DNA of 6,685 nucleotides from contig JAFMSA010000240.1 of the NCBI GenBank assembly GCA_017353855.1, positions 1-6,685 on the forward strand. Direction: 5' to 3'. The notes under the pieces are model-generated. The model was not told the origin of the DNA. It searched no databases and saw nothing but the letters and a program-made list of their open reading frames with translations. The translations under genes and the position numbers were made by a program. The DNA comes from Alphaproteobacteria bacterium. Lineage in GTDB: Bacteria > Pseudomonadota > Alphaproteobacteria > ATCC43930 > CGMCC-115725. Below, one piece after another: positions 1 to 6,096 of this stretch (the stretch's first letter is position 1; every line of letters begins with the position of its first letter).

Positions 1-78
1 ATCGATGTATTTGGCCCACAGATCCAACGGCTCGAGGATGTGCCCGTCGGCGTCGATGACGTTGTAAGCACGACCCAT
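1..78 (-). CDS. Amidohydrolase-family protein (amidohydrolase 2 / ACMSD-like), N-terminal 26 residues only
   Basis: The gene starts at ATG 78-76 and runs off the left edge, so only 26 residues are visible. They include VIDADGHILEPLDLW. An opening of the form V-I-D-A-D-G-H-x-x-E-P, then D-L-W and Y-I-D, is typical of the amidohydrolase-2 superfamily, the metal-dependent TIM barrels related to aminocarboxymuconate-semialdehyde decarboxylase. The acidic residues and His at positions 9-13 would form the first metal-binding strand. A strong AAAGGAG site lies 7 nt before the ATG, so this start is secure. Upstream lie a promoter and a palindromic operator, then a TetR gene in the same direction. Proteins of this kind often hydrolyse or decarboxylate aromatic or cyclic compounds in catabolic clusters, but the substrate cannot be told from 26 residues. 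The family call rests on the N-terminal signature alone. Confidence 0.72.
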   Translation of the reverse strand, partial: MGRAYNVIDADGHILEPLDLWAKYID

Positions 79-85
79 AACCCAG

Positions 86-92
86 CTCCTTT
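86..92 (-). promoter_or_regulatory. Ribosome binding site of the amidohydrolase gene
   Basis: On the minus strand AAAGGAG is followed by 7 nt and then ATG at 78-76. It is the strongest Shine-Dalgarno match in the window and fixes the start of this truncated gene. Confidence 0.75.
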
Positions 93-113
93 CGGGTGTA
101 TGGCGAAGGCCGG

Positions 114-137
114 AAAACCAAACGATCGTTTGGTTTT
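114..137. promoter_or_regulatory. Perfect 24-bp palindrome, probable TetR-family operator
   Basis: The left half is AAAACCAAACGA and the right half is its exact reverse complement, with no mismatch and no spacer. It lies 36-59 nt upstream of the amidohydrolase ATG, just downstream of a predicted -10 box, so it covers the likely transcription start and early transcript. A bound repressor here would block initiation. The core AACGATCGTT resembles operators of TetR-family regulators of acyl-CoA and aromatic catabolism (PaaR-type sites of the form CNAACGNNCGTTNG, recalled from memory). The tetR gene begins about 710 bp upstream. No second copy was found in front of tetR. The RNA could also fold as a 10-bp stem with a GATC loop and four trailing U, so a weak terminator for tetR is the alternative. 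The palindrome is directly visible; its regulator is inferred. Confidence 0.72.
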
Positions 138-141
138 CATC

Positions 142-170
142 ACGCTAGGCCGGCGAGGAGCGGCTGTCAA
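142..170 (-). promoter_or_regulatory. Predicted sigma-70-type promoter for the amidohydrolase gene
   Basis: On the minus strand a perfect TTGACA -35 box (170-165) is followed by a 17-nt spacer and TAGCGT (147-142), which matches 3 of 6 positions of the -10 consensus, including the first two and the last. The transcription start would fall near 135, inside the 24-bp palindrome, leaving a leader of about 57 nt. The -35 box and spacing are good and the -10 box is mediocre. The position relative to the palindrome supports a repressible promoter. Confidence 0.5.
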
Positions 171-227
171 CCCTGCACGGCGTCATCGCGCGCTATCCCT
201 ATTGAACACTACGTCGGTTGTGGGAAA

Positions 228-851
228 TCAGTACGCCGGCTTCAGACGGCTGCGCTTGGGTATCGGGGCCGCGGCACGCGGCTGCTCGGCGCCGACACCG
301 GCGAGCGCCAGAGACATGAATTCCTCGGCCACCTCGCGCACACTCAGACGTCCCTGCGGATCGTACCACTTGTATGACCAGTTCAGCATTCCCAGTAGTC
401 CGTACGAGGCCACCTGAATGTCGAGGTCCGGCCGGAACTCGCCATTCTCGACCCCTTCGCGAAGGATTTTCTGCCAGCAGCGCTCGTATTCTTTGGGCGA
501 GAAGCCGATCATTTCGCGAAACCGGCGTTTTACTGATTCACGCTCACGAAGATAGACAAACAGATGGGGGTAGTGACGGTCGAAGGCCTCGAGATGAGCG
601 AGGACCGCCCGGCGCAGCTTCTCTGAGGCCGCAGCCTCGGCGCCGGCAATTTCGCTGATCGTCCGGTACATCTGCGCGATCGGGTCCTTGACGACCAGAT
701 AGAGCAGCTCTTCCTTGCTGGCGAAATGATGGTAGAGGCTACCTTTGAGGATGCCGACCTCCTCGGCGATATCACGGACCGTGGCGGCGTGATAGCCTTT
801 GGTGCGGAATACCTTTGCCGCTGCCGAAACAATCTCGTCGAGCGTGGCCAT
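228..851 (-). CDS. TetR/AcrR-family transcriptional regulator
   Basis: This is a DNA-binding repressor of 207 aa from the chosen start. Residues 4-50 form the TetR_N domain: L-D-E-I-V-x-A-A-A-x-V-F, then the helix-turn-helix ATVRDIAEEVGI and the recognition-helix signature KGSLYHHFASKEELL. The C-terminal ligand-binding domain is all-helical. It contains GLLGMLNWSYKWYDPQGRLS (151-170), a pattern I associate with KstR2-like and related regulators of acyl-CoA catabolism, so the ligand may be an acyl-CoA or an aromatic compound; that is inference. A basic, Ala/Pro-rich tail of about 20 residues ends the protein. Three starts are possible. ATG 926 has no clear ribosome site. ATG 857 lies only 3 nt after GGGAGG, while ATG 851 lies 9 nt after it and is preferred. 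The next gene in the same direction is the truncated amidohydrolase, 149 bp away, with the 24-bp palindrome between them, so it is the likely target. No terminator follows, so partial readthrough is possible. Confidence 0.9.
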   Translation of the reverse strand: MATLDEIVSAAAKVFRTKGYHAATVRDIAEEVGILKGSLYHHFASKEELLYLVVKDPIAQMYRTISEIAGAEAAASEKLRRAVLAHLEAFDRHYPHLFVYLRERESVKRRFREMIGFSPKEYERCWQKILREGVENGEFRPDLDIQVASYGLLGMLNWSYKWYDPQGRLSVREVAEEFMSLALAGVGAEQPRAAAPIPKRSRLKPAY

Positions 852-860
852 TTTCATGCG

Positions 861-866
861 CCTCCC
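861..866 (-). promoter_or_regulatory. Ribosome binding site that decides the tetR start
   Basis: Minus-strand GGGAGG lies 3 nt before ATG 857 and 9 nt before ATG 851. The 9-nt spacing is in the usual range and the 3-nt spacing is too short, which favours the second ATG. The two starts differ by only two residues. Confidence 0.5.
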
Positions 867-1024
867 GGGTCGGCCGCCTGTGTTCTGGTTCCATCGTCGC
901 TGCAGGTGGCTCACGGCACAGCTCAATGCAAGCTCATATTAGCAGCGGCGAGGCGGAGCGCCACAGGCAAGCCAGAGGCTTCGCCGGAAGGGCGCCGCCC
1001 GCGAGTTGGTGTTAGGATGACGGC

Positions 1025-1051
1025 AGCGCCGATCCGGTGCAGGATGGCGCT
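1025..1051 (+). other. Stem-loop in the leader of the zinc hydrolase gene
   Basis: AGCGCC (1025-1030) pairs with GGCGCT (1046-1051). After one bulged G, ATCC (1032-1035) pairs with GGAT (1042-1045), closing a 6-nt loop. This gives a 10-bp, mostly G-C hairpin that ends 10 nt before the GGAGG ribosome site. The bases after it are CTTTAACC, with no real U-tract, so it is not a convincing terminator. It may be a 5'-UTR stabiliser or modulator, or chance. The rest of the 223-bp gap between the divergent genes (858-1080) shows only weak promoter-like matches: TAATAT at 941-936 on the minus strand and TAGGAT at 1013-1018 on the plus strand, neither with a good -35 box. Confidence 0.35.
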
Positions 1052-1061
1052 CTTTAACCTT

Positions 1062-1074
1062 GGAGGATTGGGGG
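1062..1074 (+). promoter_or_regulatory. Ribosome binding region of the zinc hydrolase gene
   Basis: GGAGG (1062-1066) lies 14 nt before GTG 1081, which is long, and a run of five G (1070-1074) lies 6 nt before it. An in-frame TAA at 1075-1077 rules out any upstream start, so GTG 1081 is the first possible start codon and either purine run could serve it. Confidence 0.45.
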
Positions 1075-1080
1075 TAACGC

Positions 1081-2043
1081 GTGCCAGAGCCGAATTATGC
1101 GGTTGAGCTCACCCCGCCCGACATCGAGCCCTACCGAGCCGGCAATACCGGGATCGATTACGTCACAACATTCGACAGCGGGGCCGCCGGACCGCACGTA
1201 CTCGTCACCGCCCTGACGCACGGCAACGAGATATGTGGTGCGATCGCCCTCGATCGGTTGTTCCGCGCCGGATTACGGCCGCGGCAAGGCAAATTGACGT
1301 TGGCTTTCGACAATGTCGCCGCCTACCGTAGTTTCGATCCGCGCGTTCCGGCCGCCTCACGCTACGTGGACGAGGATTTCAACCGGCTGTGGTCGCCCGC
1401 GGCCCTCGGGGGTCCGCGTCAATCGACCGAACTCACCCGCGCCCGCCTGCTCCGGCCCATCGTCGATGCCGCCGACTTCCTCCTCGACATCCATTCGATG
1501 CAGTACGCGACGGCGCCGCTGATGCTGGCCGGCACGCTCGACAGGTCGCTGGCCTTGGCGCGCCGGGTCGGGATCCCTGAGCTGATCATGTGCGACGCGG
1601 GCCATGCGTCAGGTCCTCGGATGCGCGACTATGGCGGGTTCGGCGATCCCGCTTCCCCCAAAACGGCGCTCCTGATCGAAAGCGGGCAGCATTGGGAGCT
1701 CCGTGCCGCAGAACTCGCGACCGATGTCATGCTGCGCTTCCTGATTGCACTTGGCACTTTGACCCGCGAGGAGGCTCGCCAGCTGGCGGGGGCGGATTTC
1801 GACGCGCATCCGCAACAACGGATCATCGAGGTCACCGAAGCGATCACGATCACCAGCGAAAACTTCGAATTCGTCCAGGATTTCCGAGGTCTCGAGGTGC
1901 TCCCGCCCAAGGGCGCCCTGATCGGACGCGACGGCGGGCGAGAGGTGCGTACGCCTTACGAGAATTGCGTGCTGATCATGCCGTCACGGCGTCTCGCGAA
2001 GGGTCAGACGGCAGTGCGGCTCGGCCGCTACGTCGGCGCGTGA
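1081..2043 (+). CDS. Succinylglutamate desuccinylase/aspartoacylase-family zinc hydrolase (M14-like)
   Basis: The product is a 320-aa cytoplasmic protein with no signal peptide, in the AstE/AspA branch of the zinc carboxypeptidase (M14) fold. These enzymes cleave N-acyl groups from amino acids and related amides. The motif THGNE gives zinc ligands His47 and Glu50. DEDFNR (97-102) is the family's substrate-binding D-x-N-R region. LLDIHS gives the third zinc ligand, His138. LLIESGQH puts the probable catalytic Glu at 200. All key residues are present, so it should be active. The C-terminal 110 residues form the beta domain usual in this family. It is not in an arginine-succinyltransferase (ast) operon, so a desuccinylase role is not implied and the substrate is unknown. 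The GTG start directly follows an in-frame stop. Its TGA overlaps the next gene's GTG by 4 bases, which suggests translational coupling. Confidence 0.87.
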   Translation: MPEPNYAVELTPPDIEPYRAGNTGIDYVTTFDSGAAGPHVLVTALTHGNEICGAIALDRLFRAGLRPRQGKLTLAFDNVAAYRSFDPRVPAASRYVDEDFNRLWSPAALGGPRQSTELTRARLLRPIVDAADFLLDIHSMQYATAPLMLAGTLDRSLALARRVGIPELIMCDAGHASGPRMRDYGGFGDPASPKTALLIESGQHWELRAAELATDVMLRFLIALGTLTREEARQLAGADFDAHPQQRIIEVTEAITITSENFEFVQDFRGLEVLPPKGALIGRDGGREVRTPYENCVLIMPSRRLAKGQTAVRLGRYVGA

Positions 2044-2597
2044 CGCTCGCATCGGAGCGAGCCGCCTCAGCGGCGCCTGGCAAACGAAGTTTCGCCCCGC
2101 TGGTCGATCCGCGGGCGCGCGTTCTCGTTCTCGGGACGCTCCCGGGCGAGGAGTCACTGCGACGCCAGCAATATTACGCGCACCCGCGCAATGTGTTCTG
2201 GCGGATCATCTTTGGGTTGTTTGACGCGACCCCTCCACCGGATTATGCGCAAAGGTTAACCTTTGCTGCAGCGCACCGGATCGCGCTGTGGGATGTTTGC
2301 GAGATCGGTGAGCGTGCGCGCAGCGCCGACACGACAATCCGTCTGGAACGGCCGAACGCAGTCGACCGGCTGCTCGACCGGCATCCGCTGATCCGCGGCA
2401 TTGCCTTCAACGGGACGACGGCGCGGCGGTTACACGATCGCTATTTCGCGCGCCGGGCGAACCTCACTTACCTTGCACTGCCCTCGACGAGCCCGGCGCA
2501 TGCCACGATCGATTTCACGCGTAAGCTCGCGTGCTGGCGGGCCCTGCGCGAGGTGCTCGAGGCGGGCGAGGGCGGATCAACCGTCCACGCGGGCTGA
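2040..2597 (+). CDS. DNA-deoxyinosine (hypoxanthine) glycosylase, uracil-DNA-glycosylase superfamily
   Basis: The product is a 185-aa monofunctional base-excision repair enzyme of the HDG branch (family 6) of the UDG superfamily. Members remove hypoxanthine, the deaminated form of adenine, from DNA. VLVLGTLPGEESL (28-40), then QYYAHPRN and FW (44-54), is the hallmark of this family, and Asn51 in HPRN is a likely active-site residue. LWDVCEIGERARSADTTIR (83-101) forms the next conserved block. FNGT (123-126) and LPSTSPA (147-153) are the counterparts of the later UDG motifs. The open frame extends upstream, but the start is placed at GTG 2040 because it overlaps the preceding TGA as GTGA and leaves a normal short N-terminus. 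No clear ribosome site precedes it, so translation probably depends on the upstream gene. Its last 21 bp overlap hemD on the other strand. I would expect such a repair gene to be expressed at a low constitutive level. Confidence 0.85.
   Translation: MTLASERAASAAPGKRSFAPLVDPRARVLVLGTLPGEESLRRQQYYAHPRNVFWRIIFGLFDATPPPDYAQRLTFAAAHRIALWDVCEIGERARSADTTIRLERPNAVDRLLDRHPLIRGIAFNGTTARRLHDRYFARRANLTYLALPSTSPAHATIDFTRKLACWRALREVLEAGEGGSTVHAG
2249..2266. repeat. Perfect 18-bp palindrome inside the glycosylase gene
   Basis: The half-site GCAAAGGTT is followed directly by its exact reverse complement. It covers codons 70-76 (A-Q-R-L-T-F-A) of the glycosylase and includes AGG and TTA, codons normally avoided in GC-rich genomes. 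It could be a protein-binding site or a transcript hairpin, or chance. No promoter lies beside it. Confidence 0.5.
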
Positions 2598-3416
2598 GCT
2601 GGATAGCGCGGCGGTGATCGCCGAAACCAGCGGCTTCATAAAATAGCTGTGCGGCGGCGTGATCGTCACCTCGAACCCCCGCCGGCGCAATTCCTCGGCG
2701 AGGACCGGTCCGACCGCGGCTATTTGCGTGGCTCGCAGCGCCGCCTGCAGTCTTGTTTCGCGCGCAGTCGCTCTTGCGACATCGAACAGACGCCGGACCT
2801 GCGCAGAGCTGGTAAACGCAATGACATCGACGGCACCACCGGCCATCCGATCGATCAGCGTGGCGACTTTTTCGTCCTCGGCTGCAGAGGCATAGGTATA
2901 GGGCACAACCGTATCGGCCCTTGCCCCCGCATCGTGCAAAAAATCCGTAAATCTGCTGTCGGGAACATTGGGGTAAAGCTGAACGCCGAAGTGTCGGTTC
3001 CGTAGAGTATGGCGCGATAAGGTCGTGATGAGACCATCGGTTGTCGGCTCTTCCGCCCGCAGATCGGAGTTGAGCCCCAACTCGCGCAGTGCGCGCTCCG
3101 GCTTCGGGCCGCGCGTTATTTTGCGCGCCATGCGCAATCCGTCCAGAAAGGCAGGCTCCAGATCGAACCGTTGCGCAAAACGGTGGAGCCGGCGCACCCC
3201 CTCGCCGGTGAACAAGACCAGATCATCGAACGGAAAACGTCTGAGCCAATCCCCGACAGGTGCCGGATCCGGCAGATCGCGGATTGCCACCATCGGACAG
3301 CGTAAGGCTTTGGCACCCTGCTTCTCGAGCAGCGTGGCGAGCCGGTCGAGTTCGCGCGTCTCGGGTAGCGCGACCAAGCGACCGGACAACGGGCCCACAG
3401 AATTTTCCTCGCGCAT
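2577..3416 (-). CDS. hemD: Uroporphyrinogen-III synthase
   Basis: The enzyme cyclises hydroxymethylbilane to uroporphyrinogen III with inversion of ring D, in the cytosol. The product feeds haem, cobalamin and siroheme. The 279 residues span both lobes of the HEM4 fold. Lobe one and the linker show LVLFTGEGV (66-74) and RGPKPERAL (102-110). Lobe two shows VDVIAFTSSAQVRRL (196-210), AAVGPVLAEEL (233-243) and the C-terminal P-H-S-x(4)-P-L-V-x-A-I block (254-267). This family has low sequence identity, so the call rests on these spaced motifs. It begins at ATG 3416, 7 nt after the nasC stop, with TGAGG overlapping that stop as ribosome site, so it is the third gene of the nitrate operon. The context suggests a dedicated supply of siroheme for nitrite reductase, in addition to a housekeeping hemD expected elsewhere. 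No fused methyltransferase or DNA-binding domain is present. Its 3' end overlaps the convergent glycosylase gene by 21 bp. Confidence 0.88.
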   Translation of the reverse strand: MREENSVGPLSGRLVALPETRELDRLATLLEKQGAKALRCPMVAIRDLPDPAPVGDWLRRFPFDDLVLFTGEGVRRLHRFAQRFDLEPAFLDGLRMARKITRGPKPERALRELGLNSDLRAEEPTTDGLITTLSRHTLRNRHFGVQLYPNVPDSRFTDFLHDAGARADTVVPYTYASAAEDEKVATLIDRMAGGAVDVIAFTSSAQVRRLFDVARATARETRLQAALRATQIAAVGPVLAEELRRRGFEVTITPPHSYFMKPLVSAITAALSSSARVDG

Positions 3417-3423
3417 CGCAGCC

Positions 3424-6096
3424 TCAGGCCGGCGTCGACTCGTCCGGCTGAACCTCGCGCAAAATCGCGTTCAGCTCGGGAATGCAGGATCCACAATTCG
3501 TGCCCGCGCGCAACGCCGCGCCGATATCGGCAACGCTCGTCATCCCGCGATCGGCGATAGCGCGCTGCAGCACGTCGAGGCCAACAGCAAAGCACGTACA
3601 AACGATCCGCTCCGCTGCGGTCGACGGTCCTCCGGCGGCCGCACCAGCGAGGAGGCCGATTCGTCCCGCGCCCTCGACCGCCGCACCGAGCCGCCCGGCC
3701 AGCCCTTCCCGGCCGGGAAGCGAGGTGCGATGCGCGTCGACAAACAGACAGGCATCCAATCGGCCATCGACGAGGCTGGCGTAGCGAAATACTCCGCGCC
3801 CGGCATCCGAATAGCTGATCAACTCGCTCCGCGCCGGCCGGGTGAGCAAGCTGTCCACCCAATCATCGAGGCGGCTCCCGCCGGGCAGTTCCTCCCTGCC
3901 GGCGAGCGTAAAGGCATGTCCGGCCTCGATCGGCACGCGCGACCAGTACATATCGGCCGGCATCGCCAACTCGGAGCGCCGCAGCAGCAGCCCCCACCAC
4001 AGTACCGGAACCGCAGAGAGCCTGACCACGGTAGCCTTCAGCTCCGGCTGCCCTGAGATCGGATCCGTGGCGGCGCTGACCAGGCGATCGACCGGACCGG
4101 TCGAGGAGAAACGATCTGTCCAGTGCATCGGCGCGAAGACTTCGCCGGGCCGCTGCTCTGCGGACAGCATCACTCGGATCAGCGTTGCGCCGTGCCGGCT
4201 CTCGATCCGCACGAGCGCGCCATCGCTCACGCCGTACCGGCGGCCGTCCACCGGATGCAACGTCAGCACCGGTTCGTCCTGATGCCGCATCAGCCGGGGC
4301 ACCTCCCCGGTGCGCGTCATCGTATGCCACTGGTCGCGCAGCCGGCCGGTGTTCAGCAAGAGAGGCCAATCCTCGTCCGGCCTCTCCACCGGCGGCAGCC
4401 ACCGCGTCGGGACAAAGTGCGCGCGGCCATCCTCGGTGGCGAAGCGGCCGCCATCGGACGCAAACAATCGCGGGCTGTCCGCGCGGCGCCGCTCGCAGGT
4501 GCGCGGGACCGGCCACTGAACCGGTTCGAGCCGGTCGTAATCGGCATCGCTCAGCGCCGCAAGTCCGCCGATATCGAACATCCGACGTCCCGCCCCGTCG
4601 TTCTCGAACGCCGAGAGTGCGGCGTGCTCGCGGAAAATGTCGGAGGACCGTTGGTAGGAGAAGGCGTCACCCCAACCCATTCGCCGCGCCACTTCAGTGA
4701 GCATCCACCAATCGGGCCGGGCCGCTCCGGGCGGCAGGCGAAACGCGCGTTGACGCGAGATCCGTCGTTCGGAGTTTGTCACGGTGCCGTCTTTCTCGCC
4801 CCATCCGGCGGCGGGAAGGACCACGTCGGCAAGCGCTGTGGTGTCGGTCGGCCAGCAGTCGCTTACCACAACGAACGGGCAGCGAGCGAGCCCGGCGCGC
4901 ACCTGCTGTGCGCGAGGCACGCTGGCTGCCGGGTTGGTGCCGAGGATCCAAAGGGCCTTGATGCGGCCGGCGCAGACCGCCTCGAACAAATCGACCGCCT
5001 TAAGCCCAGGCCGCGCGGCCATATGCGGGGCGCCCCAGAACCGGCGGACCCGGTCGATATCGGCCGACGCGGAGAAATTCATGTGCGCGGCGAGCTGATT
5101 GGCAAGGCCGCCGACTTCGCGTCCGCCCATTGCGTTCGGCTGCCCTGTCAGCGAGAACGGACCCATCCCGGGCCGCCCTAGTCGCCCGGTGGCGAGATGG
5201 CAATTGATGATCGCATTGACTTTGTCAGTGCCGGATGACGATTGGTTCACGCCCTGTGAATAGAGCGTGACCGCGCGCTGGGTGCCCGCAAACCACTCGT
5301 AGAATCTGGCGAGTTCATCGGCCGGGAGATCCGTAATGGCGGCCGCCTCGGCAAGCGACGGGGCAATGCTCAGCGCGGCATCGAAGCCGGTGGTACGGCC
5401 GGTGATCCAGTCATTGTTGCACATTCCGTGGTCGCTGAGGTAGCGCAGCAGTCCGGCAAACAGTGCGGCGTCGGCGCCGGGGCGCAATGCGAGATGCAGA
5501 TCTGCGATCTCGCAGCTTGCTGTGCGGCGCGGATCAATGACGACGACCCGCGTCCCGCGGGTCTGCCGTGCTGCTGCAAGACGCTGAAACAGGACCGGAT
5601 GGCACCAGGCAGTGTTGCTGCCGACGAGTACCGCAAGATCGGTCTCGTCGATGTCCTCGTAACATCCCGGCACGACATCCTCGCCAAAAGCGCGGATGTG
5701 CCCGGCGACTGAGGAAGCCATGCACAGCCGTGAGTTCGAGTCGATGTTGGCGCTGCCGACAAAGCCCTTCATTAGCTTGTTGGCGACGTAATAATCCTCG
5801 CTCAGCAGCTGTCCGGAGACGTAAAGGGCGACGGCATCGGGTCCGTGTTCGGCGACGGCTTGCGAAAAGCGCCTGGCAATGAGATCGAGCGCCTCGTCCC
5901 AGGTGGCGGGCTGCCGGTGAATCATCGGCTCGTGGAGACGCCCGTCCAGCGCAAGCGTGTCGCCAAGCGCCGCTCCCTTCGAGCAAAGCCTCCCGAAATT
6001 GGCGGGGTGCAGAGGATCGCCGGAAATCGTGCCGTCGCCATCCGCCAGAAGGCCGCAGCCGACGCCGCAATAAGGGCAGGTCGTTTGAATGCTCAC
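3424..6096 (-). CDS. nasC: Assimilatory nitrate reductase catalytic subunit, Mo-bis-MGD type with C-terminal [2Fe-2S] domain
   Basis: This cytoplasmic enzyme of 890 aa reduces nitrate to nitrite for nitrogen assimilation; it is called NasC in Bradyrhizobium and Paracoccus and NasA in Klebsiella. The N-terminus carries a [4Fe-4S] motif, Cys7, Cys10, Cys14 and Cys38 (CPYCGVGC, then RLCSKG). There is no Tat signal, unlike periplasmic NapA. Cys125 in SRLCMASS is the expected Mo ligand. The block PFSLTGQPNAMGGREVGGL (313-331) is a signature of this reductase group. The molybdopterin-dinucleotide binding domain lies at about 575-695. A BFD-like [2Fe-2S] domain closes the protein, with Cys833, Cys835, Cys868 and Cys871 (CTC, then NCGSC). 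All cofactor ligands are intact and the length is normal for the BFD-bearing form. The GTG start overlaps the TGA of the upstream flavoprotein gene as GTGA, with GGAAAG as a modest ribosome site, so the two are coupled and that flavoprotein is the likely electron donor. Nitrate/ammonium control is expected, but its sites lie outside the window. Confidence 0.95.
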   Translation of the reverse strand: MSIQTTCPYCGVGCGLLADGDGTISGDPLHPANFGRLCSKGAALGDTLALDGRLHEPMIHRQPATWDEALDLIARRFSQAVAEHGPDAVALYVSGQLLSEDYYVANKLMKGFVGSANIDSNSRLCMASSVAGHIRAFGEDVVPGCYEDIDETDLAVLVGSNTAWCHPVLFQRLAAARQTRGTRVVVIDPRRTASCEIADLHLALRPGADAALFAGLLRYLSDHGMCNNDWITGRTTGFDAALSIAPSLAEAAAITDLPADELARFYEWFAGTQRAVTLYSQGVNQSSSGTDKVNAIINCHLATGRLGRPGMGPFSLTGQPNAMGGREVGGLANQLAAHMNFSASADIDRVRRFWGAPHMAARPGLKAVDLFEAVCAGRIKALWILGTNPAASVPRAQQVRAGLARCPFVVVSDCWPTDTTALADVVLPAAGWGEKDGTVTNSERRISRQRAFRLPPGAARPDWWMLTEVARRMGWGDAFSYQRSSDIFREHAALSAFENDGAGRRMFDIGGLAALSDADYDRLEPVQWPVPRTCERRRADSPRLFASDGGRFATEDGRAHFVPTRWLPPVERPDEDWPLLLNTGRLRDQWHTMTRTGEVPRLMRHQDEPVLTLHPVDGRRYGVSDGALVRIESRHGATLIRVMLSAEQRPGEVFAPMHWTDRFSSTGPVDRLVSAATDPISGQPELKATVVRLSAVPVLWWGLLLRRSELAMPADMYWSRVPIEAGHAFTLAGREELPGGSRLDDWVDSLLTRPARSELISYSDAGRGVFRYASLVDGRLDACLFVDAHRTSLPGREGLAGRLGAAVEGAGRIGLLAGAAAGGPSTAAERIVCTCFAVGLDVLQRAIADRGMTSVADIGAALRAGTNCGSCIPELNAILREVQPDESTPA

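Noticed and set aside
858..926. Longer tetR start at ATG 926
   Set aside because: It would add 25 residues rich in Arg and Gly before the normal TetR N-terminus and has no ribosome site, whereas GGGAGG sits just before the 857/851 ATGs.
1590..2039. In-frame upstream extension of the glycosylase gene
   Set aside because: The frame is open but overlaps the zinc hydrolase gene completely, and its translation is Arg-rich with no motif. Family homology begins after the GTG at 2040, so the extension is a shadow.
2609..2623. Possible terminator hairpin CGGCG-loop-CGCCG after the glycosylase stop
   Set aside because: It has only 5 bp of stem, no U-run on either strand, and lies inside the hemD coding sequence.
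3705..3720. 16-bp GC-rich palindrome, half-site CTTCCCGG, in nasC
   Set aside because: It lies in coding sequence for a Gly/Arg/Leu-rich stretch, and such GC palindromes arise readily from codon bias. There is no promoter context.
3025..4056. Long plus-strand open frame of 343 codons opposite hemD and nasC
   Set aside because: It crosses the junction of two well-identified minus-strand genes. Its product is low-complexity and Arg/Ser/Pro-rich, with no family motif, as expected for an antisense frame of GC-rich coding DNA.
4123..5181. Plus-strand open frame of 352 codons inside nasC
   Set aside because: It lies wholly antisense to conserved nasC sequence, has an Arg/Ala/His-rich composition and no recognisable domain. 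Third-position G/C bias explains it.
5545..5563. 8-bp inverted repeat with a 3-nt loop (GACCCGCG / CGCGGGTC) in nasC
   Set aside because: It falls within the conserved I-D-P-R-R-T coding block, has no U-tract and no regulatory context, so coding constraint and GC bias explain it.
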